DNA from: Campylorhamphus procurvoides | Lineage: Eukaryota; Chordata; Aves; Passeriformes; Dendrocolaptidae | Assembly: GCA_013396655.1 (NCBI GenBank) | Contig: WBMV01004991.1 | Span: 1-64,000 of the forward strand | DNA: 64,000 nt | Direction of reading: 5' to 3' | In this document: positions 23,605 to 36,371 of the stretch, piece after piece | Layout: the number at the start of each line of letters is the position of its first letter | Position numbering within the stretch: position 1 is the stretch's first letter | The notes under the pieces: model-generated | What the model was told of the DNA's origin: nothing | What the model saw: the letters and a program-made list of their open reading frames with translations, nothing else | Database searches by the model: none | Translations under genes and position numbers: made by a program

Positions 23605-26600
23605 TAGTTTCTGCCAGGAGTTCAGAATAGTAGCTGGGGCAGTCACTCAATTTTCACAGCTATCATGCTGATTAACTTCTGAAAGATGATGAGATGGAGC
23701 TCAGACAAGTAGAAAAGACTAATTCTTGACTGTCTTTTCTACCATACCTTCCCATTTTGCGGGCTTCCTTCATGTGTTTAGGTACGGGGAAATTTAAATA
23801 AAAGAGTTTAGCCTGACACTGTAATGAAATACAGTAATTTTAGATGTGATGGTTATGAACATGGTCGTTGATGTAACCTGATACTGCATTTTTTCTGTAG
23901 TAGAGAAAATAAAGAAGAGATCTATTGACAGTGGCTTGTGGACACGGTAATTTGTTCGAAGCAAATGCTAAACCAACAAGAAGCCTACTGCCACTGCCAC
24001 CACTGAAGCCACAGGCAAACAGCTCATATCTTGGAACTGAAGTCTAACTAAACACACCACCTCTCTGCATCTACAGAGTGTGTGGCCAGAAGAATGCTGG
24101 GCAGTATTGCCATTGCTTCTAGCTTTGCCTAGTGATAGACCACAACATTTCTGTGTTTTTATTCTTTTATCAATAGACATTTATCCAGAGACACACTCTC
24201 TTGAAGCATAAACTTGCCTGTCTTCAACAGAAATAGAACATATGTCAACCAGCTACATTTTGCCACTAAACATAAAATTTCTTTGCTTATACTGTCAATG
24301 ATCCTGTCACTTTTTTCAGAGTGTTATATGATACTGTGCTTCTGGATTCTACAAGTGAAGCCAGGAATACCGTTCTCAGAGTGAAGCCTTCACTGCTGAT
24401 GGCTGTATTGACATGGAGATGATGGCTGAGAGTAATATGTATTGAAGCCACAGCAGTCTGCTGAGATTGGTGATAGTCTCTCCTGGAAGGCTAAATATAA
24501 TCTGAATTTTTTCAATCTTTTGCCAAGTAAGAACATGCTTTATTGGAAGGCATAACTTCAGTAGTCTGAATCTAACTTTTTTTCATGTATCTTTTAGACA
24601 TTAGAGCGTGTGGGCAGACTCCTGAATTTCTTCCTTGTATCCAGGTCTTTTTAGTAAGTGGAAAAGGCATCACAGTCAGATTTGACTGCAGACTGTGTGG
24701 GATTTCTGTTCTTGGCAGTGCCAGCAGACTTGCGTATGAGTTCCTGACTTGCAAGTGCAGCAAAGTGCAGCTCAGCTCTCCCATTATCTAAAAGGTTTCA
24801 TTAGTCTCCAAGAACTTCTGGCTACCCAGGTCCCAGGGTACTAGATAAGAAGGACAGATATCAAATATTGTAAGAAGGATGTTGATTCATAAAGGATGAG
24901 GTTTCATTATGTGTCCGCCATCAGAAACACAAAACCCCCAATGTGCAGAAGGCTGTGAGTGCAGAGAGACACTGAAAAGCAAACCTTGGCCTCTGTTCTT
25001 TCTTTGTCCGGAGGTGAAAGGACCACTGAAAACACTGACTTATGATGGATCATTTTTACTATCCATTATCATGAAAAATGTGAGATCTGCATCTTCGTTT
25101 ATGTACTATAATGTTCCTGGCTGTCTTGCAATTTTGGGGATAGGATGCAAAGGAACAGGCCTTTCAGATGACACTGTTGGTTCCTGTGTATTCTCTTCCC
25201 ACCCGAGGGAGCAAATCTTGCATTTGCTACTCAAGGTGAAGTATAAATGACCATTTCTGTTGCTGATGCATAAATCAGAACAGATCCCAAGTTGTTAATC
25301 AACTGTTTTAGTGCAATTCTTACATGTAGCAACATGGGGTCATCCATGTACTCTTGCTTACTGCCTGGACAGGAATCATCCCTTAAATACACTTAAGGCT
25401 GAACCTCCCAGATACCCTGTTTTACCAGCTTCTAGGTATTTGGTGGTCAGAAAACAAAGGGTTGAAAAAATGCTTTAGCTGTATTAATGATGAACATAGG
25501 ATTATTATCTTACAAAATTAAATTGCATAGAGAAAGGTTCAATGGTTTGGAACTTTGAAACATAACTTTTATACAAAATACAAATCTTTATTTCAGTTTC
25601 CAATCAATAATCATGAGAAGATGGCTTTGTTTTTATTGCCAATAGTTGTGTTTTTATGAAGGGTATTTTATTCAAAATAAAAAATGGTTCAGGTGTTTTA
25701 TATCTTTTTCAATGCAACATCTTAGTATGCCCTCTACCTTATTATGGATGCCTGTCACTCATGCTTCAGTCCAATGGAATTACTGGTGAAACTATGACTA
25801 ATAAAATTGGTTGTGAACCAAAATTCAATAACAGCAAAGTTAATTACATGTTTACAAGAGTATAAACTTACAGTTTGATCAATATGTAAATTCTGACCTT
25901 CAATGGTCTTTTCAGCCTTCTTTTAAGCTTTTAGTCTTGCAAAGATTAACTTAACTGCCTAGAACTTCCTTTTATGAAGTTACCGGAGTATGAGAACGAA
26001 GAATTTCAAATGGTGACTTTATATATTTCAAAAATTTGAGAAAATGCAAACTGTTGATGCTGTAAGGACTCATTCATCTTACTAAATAACAGCATTAAAC
26101 TGATACATATTTATAATAACAAGAATAGCAACTTAAGATTTTTTATATTTATTTTCATATAAATGATGCTATTAACTATATTAACGCAGCACTCTTGAAA
26201 CACACCGTTTGAGATTCCTGTCCAAAGTTAAGAGTTCTGTATAAGGGAAGGTTGTTGAATCAAAGGTTGTTGAAGTTATTTGTCTCCCAGGGTCTACCAG
26301 AGCAGTCTTCATGTATCAACAATCATCTTTTCCTGACTGAATAACTATTTTTTATCCACATTTCCTGAAGAGTATCTAAAGACACCAGAGTGCTTATTTT
26401 TATACTTCTTCTAGGGAATCCATTCCTCTTGCAGATTAAACAGGCATATCATTCCCTGTATTTAATGCTGCCATGGATAGTAATAAGCTTGACACGTGCA
26501 AGTTTTATTCAGGGCAGTCAAGAAAATATGTTTTTGGACAGATAACTTTCTGGGTAAATTCTAATCTGACTTTGGAATGACATGTTATTTGAGTGAACAA

Positions 26601-29600
26601 TTTGCAGAATATTGCCAGCTGCACCACAAAAATTCACTGAGAAGGACATTGTTTCTATCTAGACATTCATCATTTGTATGTTAACTTGGCTGGTTTTCTG
26701 TGTTACATTTCTGTCCTCAGAGCCAGCAGGGAATTGCAGTTACTGAGATGGCAACTGAAGGAAGCTCTATCTCAGACATGAATATATCCTATTGTGTAAC
26801 ATGAAGCTGTTATTTTTCTGAAGGATTTGTGGTTACAAAGCAAACCACAAGACCAAAGCAACTGGATGCTTTCTAGCACATTTGGATTGAACGGTTTCTA
26901 TACAAGGATGTATATATTCTGGTTCAGCACTTAGGCAGCTCTGAGACACCGAAGTAGGTTGCTTAATGGACACAGAAAGGACTGACTTATTTTAAAATAA
27001 CCTGCAGAAATTCATTCAATGTTTTAAAACATTTATTCCCTCAGGCAGATTATATCTCTCGTAGTAACAAAGAGAACTTTATTTGGGAGGTGGGAAATCT
27101 TATGGTTTACATGGCTGTAACTTTTTGCTGCTGGAACTTCCCTCCATGTCCTATCATCCCACCATTTCTAGATCTATCAAAAGTCCCATCTGTTTCTTTT
27201 CTCCTTCATGGCTGGATTTGTCAGTGCTAGAACAGAAGTCCTAGTGCAGGAAGGTTTATTCCATTTTAAATAGCCATAAAAAACTAGTTTCTCTCCTACT
27301 TTAAACTGATATCCTCTGATATTGTCAGTGTTACCTGGAAGCTCTGTATGTTTCATGCAATTAATTCCCTGATTTCCTTCTTCTCAAGGCAACAGAATTA
27401 CTGAACAGAATAAAACCCCCAAATGTAGTAATTTGCTTCAGAATCAGCAATCATTTCAGTCCTGACTAAAGGGGAATAAGGTTGCATAGGAATAGTGTTT
27501 TAAATGTACAAAATCAGAACATTATACATCTAAGAGGATCATAGGTGGTCTGGCTATAACACCATTGAAAGCTTACTCTAGGATCCAGACCAAGAGATAC
27601 TCTTTAGAAGGAGGTGTAGTTCTTCTTGATCTGGAGAGCCCCTTTCCCCCAGCACTGGGGACATAACTGGGAACCAGAGGACCCAAGCAGCTTGCATGAG
27701 ACATATGACACCTTGCAGAACTGGCTGCAGCATTCCTGTTGATGAAAAAGACAGAGATGCATTGTGGCTCACTGCTGGAGTATAAAGTTTATTTTTTTTC
27801 TTTTATTTTGCGCGGTGTTTGCTAAATAAAACTGAGAAATGTCGGTAACATAGAATGAATGTATATTTTGCCCTTGCTACTGTGATTTAGTTACAATGCT
27901 GAAACAAAAAAGGGAGTGTAAAGTATCAGACAACATACAAGAAGCGAACCTAGGGAGAATTACTTGGTCATTGAAATCTAAAAGTCAGGAAGGTTTCGAT
28001 CTTTGGGCTCACCTATAATTTGTGCACCATAAATGTAGGCTGAAGTCGTTAGGGACTTTGTAATGACAGTGCTGTCTATAACAGTATCATCAAGCAAGAC
28101 ATTGGCATAAATCATTGGCACTTTGCAAAGTGTCACTTCTGTCAACCTCCCAGTGATGTGATCTTTAGTCTTTCAAATCTATAGACTGGCATTTGGATCA
28201 GCTAAGCACCTAACATCCTGTCTTGCATATTAAAGCTGCTTTAGCCAATATCTAAATGCTGAAGTAATGCCTGCTTAAAAATATTTTTGAATTATTTGCA
28301 TAATATAATCCCACTACTTTAAAGTTTTCCTATAGGGCATAACTATACAGTCTGTCCTGTGTTGATGGATTCCCAACTACCTTAATCGATAATTAAAAAA
28401 AGGTATTAATTGAAGCAAGTAGCCCTATAAAATGACTAAATGGATGTTAAGAAAAATCAGATACTAAAATAATCACAATTTATAAAGTACTTTCAAAGAA
28501 ATGTCATGAAGACTAAAGCTTTTCCATTTGAAATTATTTCAGATGATATACAGGTTTCTTATGGATAGAAATTGTGCTTGCATGAGTTGGTACAAATAAA
28601 CTAAATAACACGAGTAGATTTAATGACATCTGAAAGTGGACAGCAAGCAAAGAAAACTCTCTTCTGTCTCTCCAATGAACCTCAGACTAGAACTCAGTAA
28701 TGTAGCACTTCACTGGACAATACTGAAATCCTACTGGAATTGTCTTATTTTATCTATGTATGAGTTTGCAGAGATGATGTATTACTAGATGTGTAAACAC
28801 TGTTGGGTATGTTCCTAGTCCTGAACATGTGCTACTGTTACTGATAAATTGTTAGACGGTCCCTAGTATGGTCTTGTTCTGTCACTGTTGTCTCAAGAAC
28901 ACTGAATGGTACTGATCTTTTTGTAATGGCTGCCTGAAGCTACTAAGAAGCATGTGCAGAGTTTGCAGGTGTCCTTATGACTATGCCGAGATGACAAACC
29001 ATAGTCACTTCATTATACTCTTCTAATCATTCCTGAAGCTATTACACCTCAGGGTTGTATTTTGTATGAAATTTTAGAAGGGGTTTTTTTTGGGTTATGA
29101 ACCTATTTGTTGCACTTTGAGAGCCCTTCCAGTCTGTGCCAAAGCCAAACTGATTGATATACCTACCTTGCAATTAAAAAGTTGCATTTGTATACATAGA
29201 TGCAGTGAAAGGTATAAAGTCATATATGCCACAGATAAAATTACATGTAGCTCTATGAAAGTCATCTATTTCAGGATTATCTATACCTAAGACTACACTA
29301 GTTTACTCACAGTTTAGAAGACATCTGAATATTAGCCTGTTTGGAAAAGGCTGTAGAGTAAACAAGTGGAGTTCATTCCCTTGCCCACTGGCCTCTGGGA
29401 GTTTCTGGACTACTTCTAAAGTGCCTGTAAAAGTTCATGAAAACAGACCTGTTTTCAATACATGTGGGTATCTATTGAAAAAATTGAAGAGGATGAATTG
29501 AGGGCAATAGGCATAGCAATTAGTTTAACTGTAAGCATCTTCAAATTCAGGCTGAGTTTTAAGAAAGATACAGTTGTTCAGATTTTACAATGATCTTTTA

Positions 29601-32600
29601 AAATTCTGGCTTAAGTAGCTGTAAAGTTTAATCTGTCAGTAAATAAACAATTCTGAGACTATTATTTAGAATATTGTGGTGTATATAAACTCTGTGATGA
29701 ACTGAAGTCCTATTGTTCTATATTCTTTGTCCAGGCATAACATAATTTTGGTTTATAGTTACCCTCAGAACAGAAGTGGATAGTAGAAGAATGGCAACAA
29801 TCTCACAAAAACTTTGCAACAATGAGAATCACAGATGGATGACCTCAGAAATTGATTTTGCTGTGTTTTTGATTGCCAAAGGTAATAAATGAGTAACTGA
29901 GCCAGGTTGTATCGATAAATTTGAAGGAAAATGGCTACAACTGCACGTGATATAAACAAATGTGCTCAGAGCTGAAAGATTTATACCTCTTTTAGCATAA
30001 AAGCTGCCATATCTTTCTAGATATGTTAAAGATTTCAGTGTCTAATTTTTACAGGCAAGAGGAAAGAATAAAATTCTACATTATAAAGCCTTTAATGATC
30101 AAAAGTACAAGCAATGGATGTAGTTTCTTATTTAAAAGGCTAGAAAATATTTTAAAATTAACTTGACAATACAGTAAGAGCATCATCCATCATCCACCTG
30201 AAACTCAAAGGAGAAGCCTCAGTTCCTCCATTGTTTTTTGGAAACAAAAGAAGAAACCGTTAGCAGTGAAATTAATGGCTGTCCTGCCATGGGCTTTATG
30301 GAGTGAGAATTTTCTTCCCTAGTATGGGGATAAGAGTAAGAAAAACAATTGTACAAATCATAATGAATTCAAGGAGAAGTCTGGAAAATGAGATGGTAAT
30401 CCAACCCCATTTCGAGTCCATCCATAACTACATGTTTTAGCTAACCAATCAGAAGCAAAAGAGAAACTCACTAGATTTCATACTTAACATTTTATTTACA
30501 TGAATAAATACATTGCATCCAAGGCAGGGACAGAGGAAAGGTCTCGACACAAAAATATCCCCTGATATTCCAGTTCTTCCTTATAATGGACTCAGCATAA
30601 AAAGAGCTAAATTATTTCAGCAGATAGTGAGGTCAATGAGCTAATTTCTCTGCTCTTATACAATGTCACTATAGTGTAACTCTGCTGAAGCCATTTGAGT
30701 CAGACCAGTGGGAAGCTGGTCTAAATGAGAATGGATCTGTCTCAAGAAGGAGGCAAGATGCTCATCAACTCAAGAAAATGCCGTATCTCTTATAGTATAA
30801 CTTCTTGGCAGAATATCATACAGGAAAATAACATTAAGGGAAGTTCCACTTTCTGATTTACGTGTGTTCTCTCACTTAACACAGAGTATTGTTTCTCCCA
30901 TATGTATAAGCAGCAATGGTTCAGATCAAACACTGCACTTCAAGCAACAATTCCTGCACAACTGGAAAAACTCAGTTACATTATTTCAGTGCTGGAGGAC
31001 CCTCAGTGGCAGGGTAGCCCTATATCACTACAGGCATAAAATTCAAGACCAAGCCTGGATCTCCTTGTAGTGCTCAGGTGGACAAGCCCTTTCTGTGGTA
31101 TTTCATCTGTCCACAAAGAGCTTTACTGATGAGCGGGGGTACACGTGAGGCCACAGCTGCTTGCTCTCTCTCTCTCCAGTGGGCCATCTTTTGAGTTTTA
31201 TATGTTTTCAAAACACACTGAGGTTTCCTGCATCTTCCTTTCCACCTATTGTCCATGATATTTCCACTTTCTCAGTTGTTCTGATATAGACAATTCCTCT
31301 CTCTGCTCTTCTCATTTGCTCCCAGGGCAAAAGTTTGGAGAAGCAGCATCAGCAACTGATCTTTCCCAACATCTGAGATTCAGTTGGTCTGGAAAAAGAA
31401 GACAGTAGTAGTAACTAGTAATTTCAGTAAGCTGTGGGCATTAAATGTCATAGCTTGGGGGAGACAGCTGTAGGTTTATTGTAAGTTTATTGCATAAGTG
31501 TGATAAACAGTAAGGGGTCAGCTACCCAGATGCTGCTTTTCCCTTCTGGAACCTTCATTGAGTTCTTACTGATTTTCAGGAAATTGGCCCTGGTTTTCCC
31601 AGGATGTTTGAAAAATGTCTGCTATTACTTGCGCAAGTATTTTAATTCTTGTACTAGTTCTAATAAAAGGTGTTACTGTTTCACTTACGGTTTACCAGGG
31701 AGGCTGGCTACCTGGCATACAGTAGACAGTAACTATTCATCCCTTTAAGTGCCTGGGCCTAAGTGGGAGATAGCTGTAACAAGAAATATCTTCTTATTTC
31801 CTTTCTTTCTGCCTCTATCACCATGAAAATATTCTCTTTCATCACATTTCATAAGGATCTTTCACCTGATACGAATTTTATATCTAATATTACTTGTGAT
31901 ACTCTGTGTTTCCCAGTCCTTTTGTACATTTTGTCAATATAGCTGAAAATGTTTCAAGCTTGAATGTCACTATGTGTTTGTAGAACAACATATCCTGTGC
32001 TGGTCAGGACTGCAAGGTGCTACAAATTGACTCTTTAGTAGTAAATTGGGTTCTGTACTAATACTGAGTCATTCTCAGGATTGACACATCTGAAGGAGTG
32101 GAAAATACCTTTGATCTAGCCACTGTAATCAAAATAGTGCAAAAGATAAATTTAAAAATGCATTATATATTTTAAAACTTTAAATCAAAATCTTGAACCG
32201 TGACTTTTAAAACACAAAGACTTAAGGGGTACTTGTGCCTCTTAAAGTCTTCAGAAAATGATTTTCCAGCTTTGCTTCAAGTATTACTTACCCTTTACAC
32301 CTCATATCTGGTAAAGGAGCTGAGAAAAGTGTTTGTATCCTCAATAACTTATCAGAAAACATGTGTAAAAATACTCAAAGACAATGTTCACAACTGTTAC
32401 TTATGGACTTATGATGACAATGTGTATCAAACACTCAGCACGTATCTAGGCAGCAGCTAAAGTTCAGCTACTCAACTTTAACCCCCAGAAGGAGGTCAAC
32501 AGGAAAAAGGAATGCATGTTAAAGCTCACACCAATGTTAAGTGAGATTCCTTCAATGGGGCTTGAACTCCTACTTGAGATATCAGCAGCAGGGCTGAGTG

Positions 32601-33583
32601 CCTTGGAATGCAAATCAAGCTTGTTACTCTTCATCGCAGGAGTCATAAAAGTTCTACATCAAAGATGCAGAGATACAGGCTGAATTTTATCCAAGGGATA
32701 TTTCACCACCTACCCAATGACCAGCTTCCAGACAATGGCAGGGAATACTTTGAACTGTTACTGCTGATTAGACTCCCTCTGGCTTCACGAATACTTTATC
32801 ATTGTTTGTCCCACTAAATTAACAAGAGAAATGCAAGATCATGGAACATAGACTTCATGAAATGCTCTCAAAAATAAAAATCCTCACACTTTACAACCTC
32901 CATTGTTACTAAATTATCTTTCATTTTGGATCTTTCATGTACCAATTTAAAAAAAAAAAAGGAATCTTGTTTCTGAGTCTTACCAGACTAAATAGTGAAA
33001 TGTACAATTTTACTGACCATGAGATGACTCCAAACTATAGTGATTAATTTAAAAAAAATTAGATATACTGCTTCACCTGTAAGCATGGTAAAAAAATACC
33101 TACCAACCAACAAACCAAAGAAACCACCGGGGGTCATGAAAAAGAATGGCACAGGTAACAAAAATGCCCTAGTTTTTGTTTCTAATTATTCAAAGTTCAA
33201 AGCACATGAAAGGGCCCAGCAAAGAACCATAGAGTTCACAGTTTATTCATCTCTTAAATTAGGGGAAAGGATGTACCAAGAAAGTGATGAAATTCAGGGG
33301 AAATAAAATGGAGCAATAAAATTCAAAGCAATGGCAATTTGCATGAACTTAGGTATTTCACTGTTAGTAGATTGAGCAGTTGAATGAAAGAGAAAATAAA
33401 ATCACGCAACAAAAGTCACACAAAGGATTAGAAAAAAGAGGACAGAACAATGCCTTTTGTGGATCTAGCCACACAGGCTGTAGCTTATGAAACAAGACCG
33501 ATGAAAGCAAGGCCCAGTAGTTGGACCTTTTTTTGTCCTTTCGATGAAGATGAAAGAACAGATACATAAATCATTTTTTCTCT
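23605..33583. other. AT-rich non-coding sequence, no recognised gene
   Basis: No repeat family or gene is recognisable. The section is notably A/T-rich (for example 26090-26180 and 28250-28620). POU octamers lie at 28294-28301, 32608-32615 and 33337-33344, and a 12-base poly-A at 32949-32960. Open frames such as 24909-25250 and 32200-32460 on the plus strand show no family features and are of chance length. Confidence 0.6.
28294..28312. promoter_or_regulatory. Possible POU/homeodomain composite site
   Basis: ATTTGCAT is followed within a few bases by TAATATAATCCC, which contains a TAATCC core typical of OTX/PITX/bicoid-class homeodomains. A single composite motif in AT-rich DNA is weak evidence; conservation would be needed to support function. 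Confidence 0.2.
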
Positions 33584-34057
33584 TCAATTCTGGAAGTTTT
33601 TAAGATATTGCACTGCAGAACGAGGTACAAAAATGCAGACAGCAGACAGATGAGCAGGAATGTTCATGTGTAAAGGAGATCTGTACTTTTGGTCTTCTAG
33701 TTCAACTGTAATTTTTTTTACAGGTTCTCCTTGGATAGTTTTTGCTGAGAGGACTTTACCCACTATTTCCTTCCATGCCACTTTCTGTATGTCTCCCTTT
33801 AAGGTGTGAACTCGATCCTACGTGCCTATCACCCCTTGGTGAAGGCAGTGCTGCTACCACCCGTAGGCAATGCCAGTGTGCACCACGATGCAGTTGGCCC
33901 TAGTAGAGCAAATAAAGCCATAGGGAGTCTGAACACGTGTCAAATCTGGTCTCACCCAAGGAAGATATCTTACTGAGTGCAGTTGTTTCCTGGTGAACCT
34001 ATGTGCTCTGCTTCCTCTGCAATATTCATTAACACAAGTCACTTGTACAGTAAATAT
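33584..34057 (-). pseudogene. Decayed reading frame, parent unrecognised
   Basis: One minus-strand frame runs about 158 codons from after a TAA at 34058-34060 to a TGA at 33584-33586. It is interrupted only by stops at 33854-33856 and 33818-33820; about ten stops would be expected by chance. The conceptual product is protein-like: an early CVNEYC segment, a basic aromatic part (HRFTRKQLHSVRYLPW), and a C-terminal half with VAWKEIVGKVLS and VPRSAVQYLKNF. About six CpG lie inside, more than the neighbourhood usually shows, compatible with a formerly constrained or later-inserted coding sequence. No poly-A tail, target duplication or splice structure is clear. A decayed retrocopy, a relic exon of a lost gene, or chance all remain possible. 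Confidence 0.35.
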
Positions 34058-34359
34058 TTATTTAACTTTAAGATTTATATAGTGTCTTTCCATACAGCAT
34101 CTAGGTGGTATTTGCAGAAATTAAAAACATAAGTTATATGAAGCTTTCAATAATGTTTTGCATTAAACTGCTACTGTTGTCAGAAATAAATCAACTATAT
34201 TGTCGTGAAATGAAATAAACCTAACAAAACCCAAACAAGCAGAAGTACAAAATCAATCAACCAAAAGCTAACCAAATAAATATGGCTTGCATAAATACAA
34301 GCAAGAAAGATTGACTATCAGCTGCATCAATGAAATACTTAGACATGAATGAAAGCAGG

Positions 34360-34730
34360 CATCATTAATCTGCATTGATTGCACTTGTTTGCTGGGCCGT
34401 GCTTCCTATCTGACCTGAACACTAGCTGGAAGCCATATTGCCAGTGCTGTTTGTAGGCAGATATTTGTTTGTGGCAGAGCTGGTGTTAAAGGCGAGTGAT
34501 CACGGTAACTGCTAAGTTTAGGAATGTGAAAGGGGAGCATTTTTCTCTGGCAGCAAAGGCAGTTTGAAGAGTTCCAGCCTGGTTGATCATTTTCTCCTTT
34601 GTCTCTCTGTTCATCACTCCAGCGGTTGCTTGAGGGTGGCTATTAATGCAATTCTGCTATATGATCAATTGTTGAGTTGTTTTAGATAAAATACCTCCAG
34701 AAGCATTATTAACAAAGAAAATCAGAGAGA
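34360..34730. promoter_or_regulatory. Possible conserved non-coding element
   Basis: The stretch mixes CATTAATCTGCATTGATTG, AAAGGCGAGTGATCACGG and GCTATTAATGCAATTCTGC type words, lacks repeats, and holds more complex sequence than its AT-rich flanks. This is the look of vertebrate developmental enhancers, but I judge it by eye only and cannot align it. Confidence 0.25.
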
Positions 34731-34817
34731 ACAGCAAGCCCTCTAGTCATTGCACCGATCCACTTTTGGACACAATATCAAAAACAGCTAAAGTAGCACC
34801 ACCAGTGATCCCGGGAG

Positions 34818-34836
34818 TGAGAGGAGAGAGAGAGAG
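34818..34836. repeat. (GA)n low-complexity tract
   Basis: A short alternating GA run with one GGA interruption. It is a simple repeat only. Confidence 0.75.
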
Positions 34837-36349
34837 GCTTTTTTGCCAGGAAAAATGTCTGTGCAACTACACACTGAGTTAGGGAGCCATGCCAGTCTTG
34901 ATGGTAGCTGAGGCAGAAAAAGGGACCTTTCCCTTTCCCAGGTCCCTCAGAAATCTGGAGCTGACTCTGGCCACTCACAGATACAGAGCCACATCTGAGC
35001 TTCTGTTTTGAACACTGCATACACCATTGCTTCACTTTTGTTTTTCATGTTGGGCCACATGCTCAGGCCACAGTAGGCTGAAGCCCTTAATGGACTGACT
35101 TCACACATCCAAGTTAGGAAAGCTGCAACGAACAATTGTTTTGCTATTTGCAGATGTTGTTGCCATAGGTTTCATTTAGCTATGAATTTATGCCATAACA
35201 AAATACACAAAGAGAGCAAGGGAGCCTGAATCTGCCATACTGCTTTCAACTGAGCAGCTCCCACTGAAAGGATGCAAATTCACCAGGTCCCTACATGGAA
35301 AGCCAAGCACTCTCAAAATGCAAATCCACTTGCAGAGCACCTTCTGTTCCCTGATCTACACTTCTATTTTATGTTTTCACTATCTGATTATTTAATCTTA
35401 AGTGTGTTGGATTACGTTTGGGTTTCATTTGTACCCAGAACAAGAAATAACATTATTCAGCTGCATACGAGAGCAAAAATGAATCCAGAATGGTTTTACT
35501 TGCATATCAGTCCTGCAGCCATGATTCTCCCTGCTTGCATTAAGCAGGATTTATTTTTTGCTTTGTGAAAAATCAGGGTTTGGACTTATGATATTACTTA
35601 GCATGATGATGCTGGTGCAGAGGCCAGCTGTTATTACATCGCTTTGGTAACAGATCCAGATATAAATGAATATACCTTAGAACAGCTTTTCCCCATCTTT
35701 CTCCTTTTAGTACCATATTGCGCTTTTTAAAACATCCTTTACAACTCTTTGCTAAGGAAACCCATTTGCATCATTCACCCCTTTAAAGACCATCTTTGGT
35801 GAAATAGCTTTCACAGGCAATGTAGTGAAGGTTTCGTAGGAAATTGGATTTTTTTCCTCACTTTGTTGTACAAAAGGTTGAAATTTATTTTTGTTTGATC
35901 GTGCTCACCTCAAAGATGTCCCCTGCAGGCTCTGTCTGTTGGCAGTTAACATGGGTTTAAAGAATGCTCTCTAGGCCGTTTTGCAGCAAGAAAGTAGTAG
36001 GTCTTACATGGAAATGCAAACAAAACCTTTAAAGCTTTTGATCTTCTTGGGGACTTGATGAAATCTCTTGAGCAAATTGAAGGATTACATGCAACAGCAA
36101 ATATGTACAAGTATAACAAATTAACTGTAAATGATATAACTAATCTAAAATGGAAGTATAAGTTATTACTGTTTTATAGCAGTATTCGAACTTTATTTCA
36201 CTAAAACTCAAGAATATTTTAAAAGCAACGGTAAATGACTATTGACTGCAAATATTCATTCAAATGCAAACCAGAATTGCTCTGGGGTTTCTTTGCCTTT
36301 AATCTCCTTCTGATTTGATCTAAGCACATCCTTCTAACCTTAATGCAGA

Positions 36350-36371
36350 GGGGTGGGAGGGAGTGGGGGGG
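36350..36371 (+). other. G-quadruplex motif
   Basis: Four or more runs of at least three G are separated by loops of one to three bases (GGGG-T-GGG-A-GGG-AGT-GGGGGGG), which meets the standard intramolecular G4 pattern. It lies about 30 bases before a TAATCCC and about 50 before a TAATCAG homeodomain-type core, so it may mark an enhancer or non-coding promoter. No transcript start is otherwise visible. Confidence 0.6.

Larger units (their letters stand above)
34058..36349. other. Non-coding sequence with enhancer-like character
   Basis: No gene is recognised. It contains POU octamers at 35318-35325 and 35764-35771, a GA repeat at 34818-34836, and a stretch (34360-34730) whose even composition and dense TAAT/GATTG words resemble conserved non-coding elements. 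Open frames on both strands around 34778-35135 overlap and look like chance. Confidence 0.5.
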
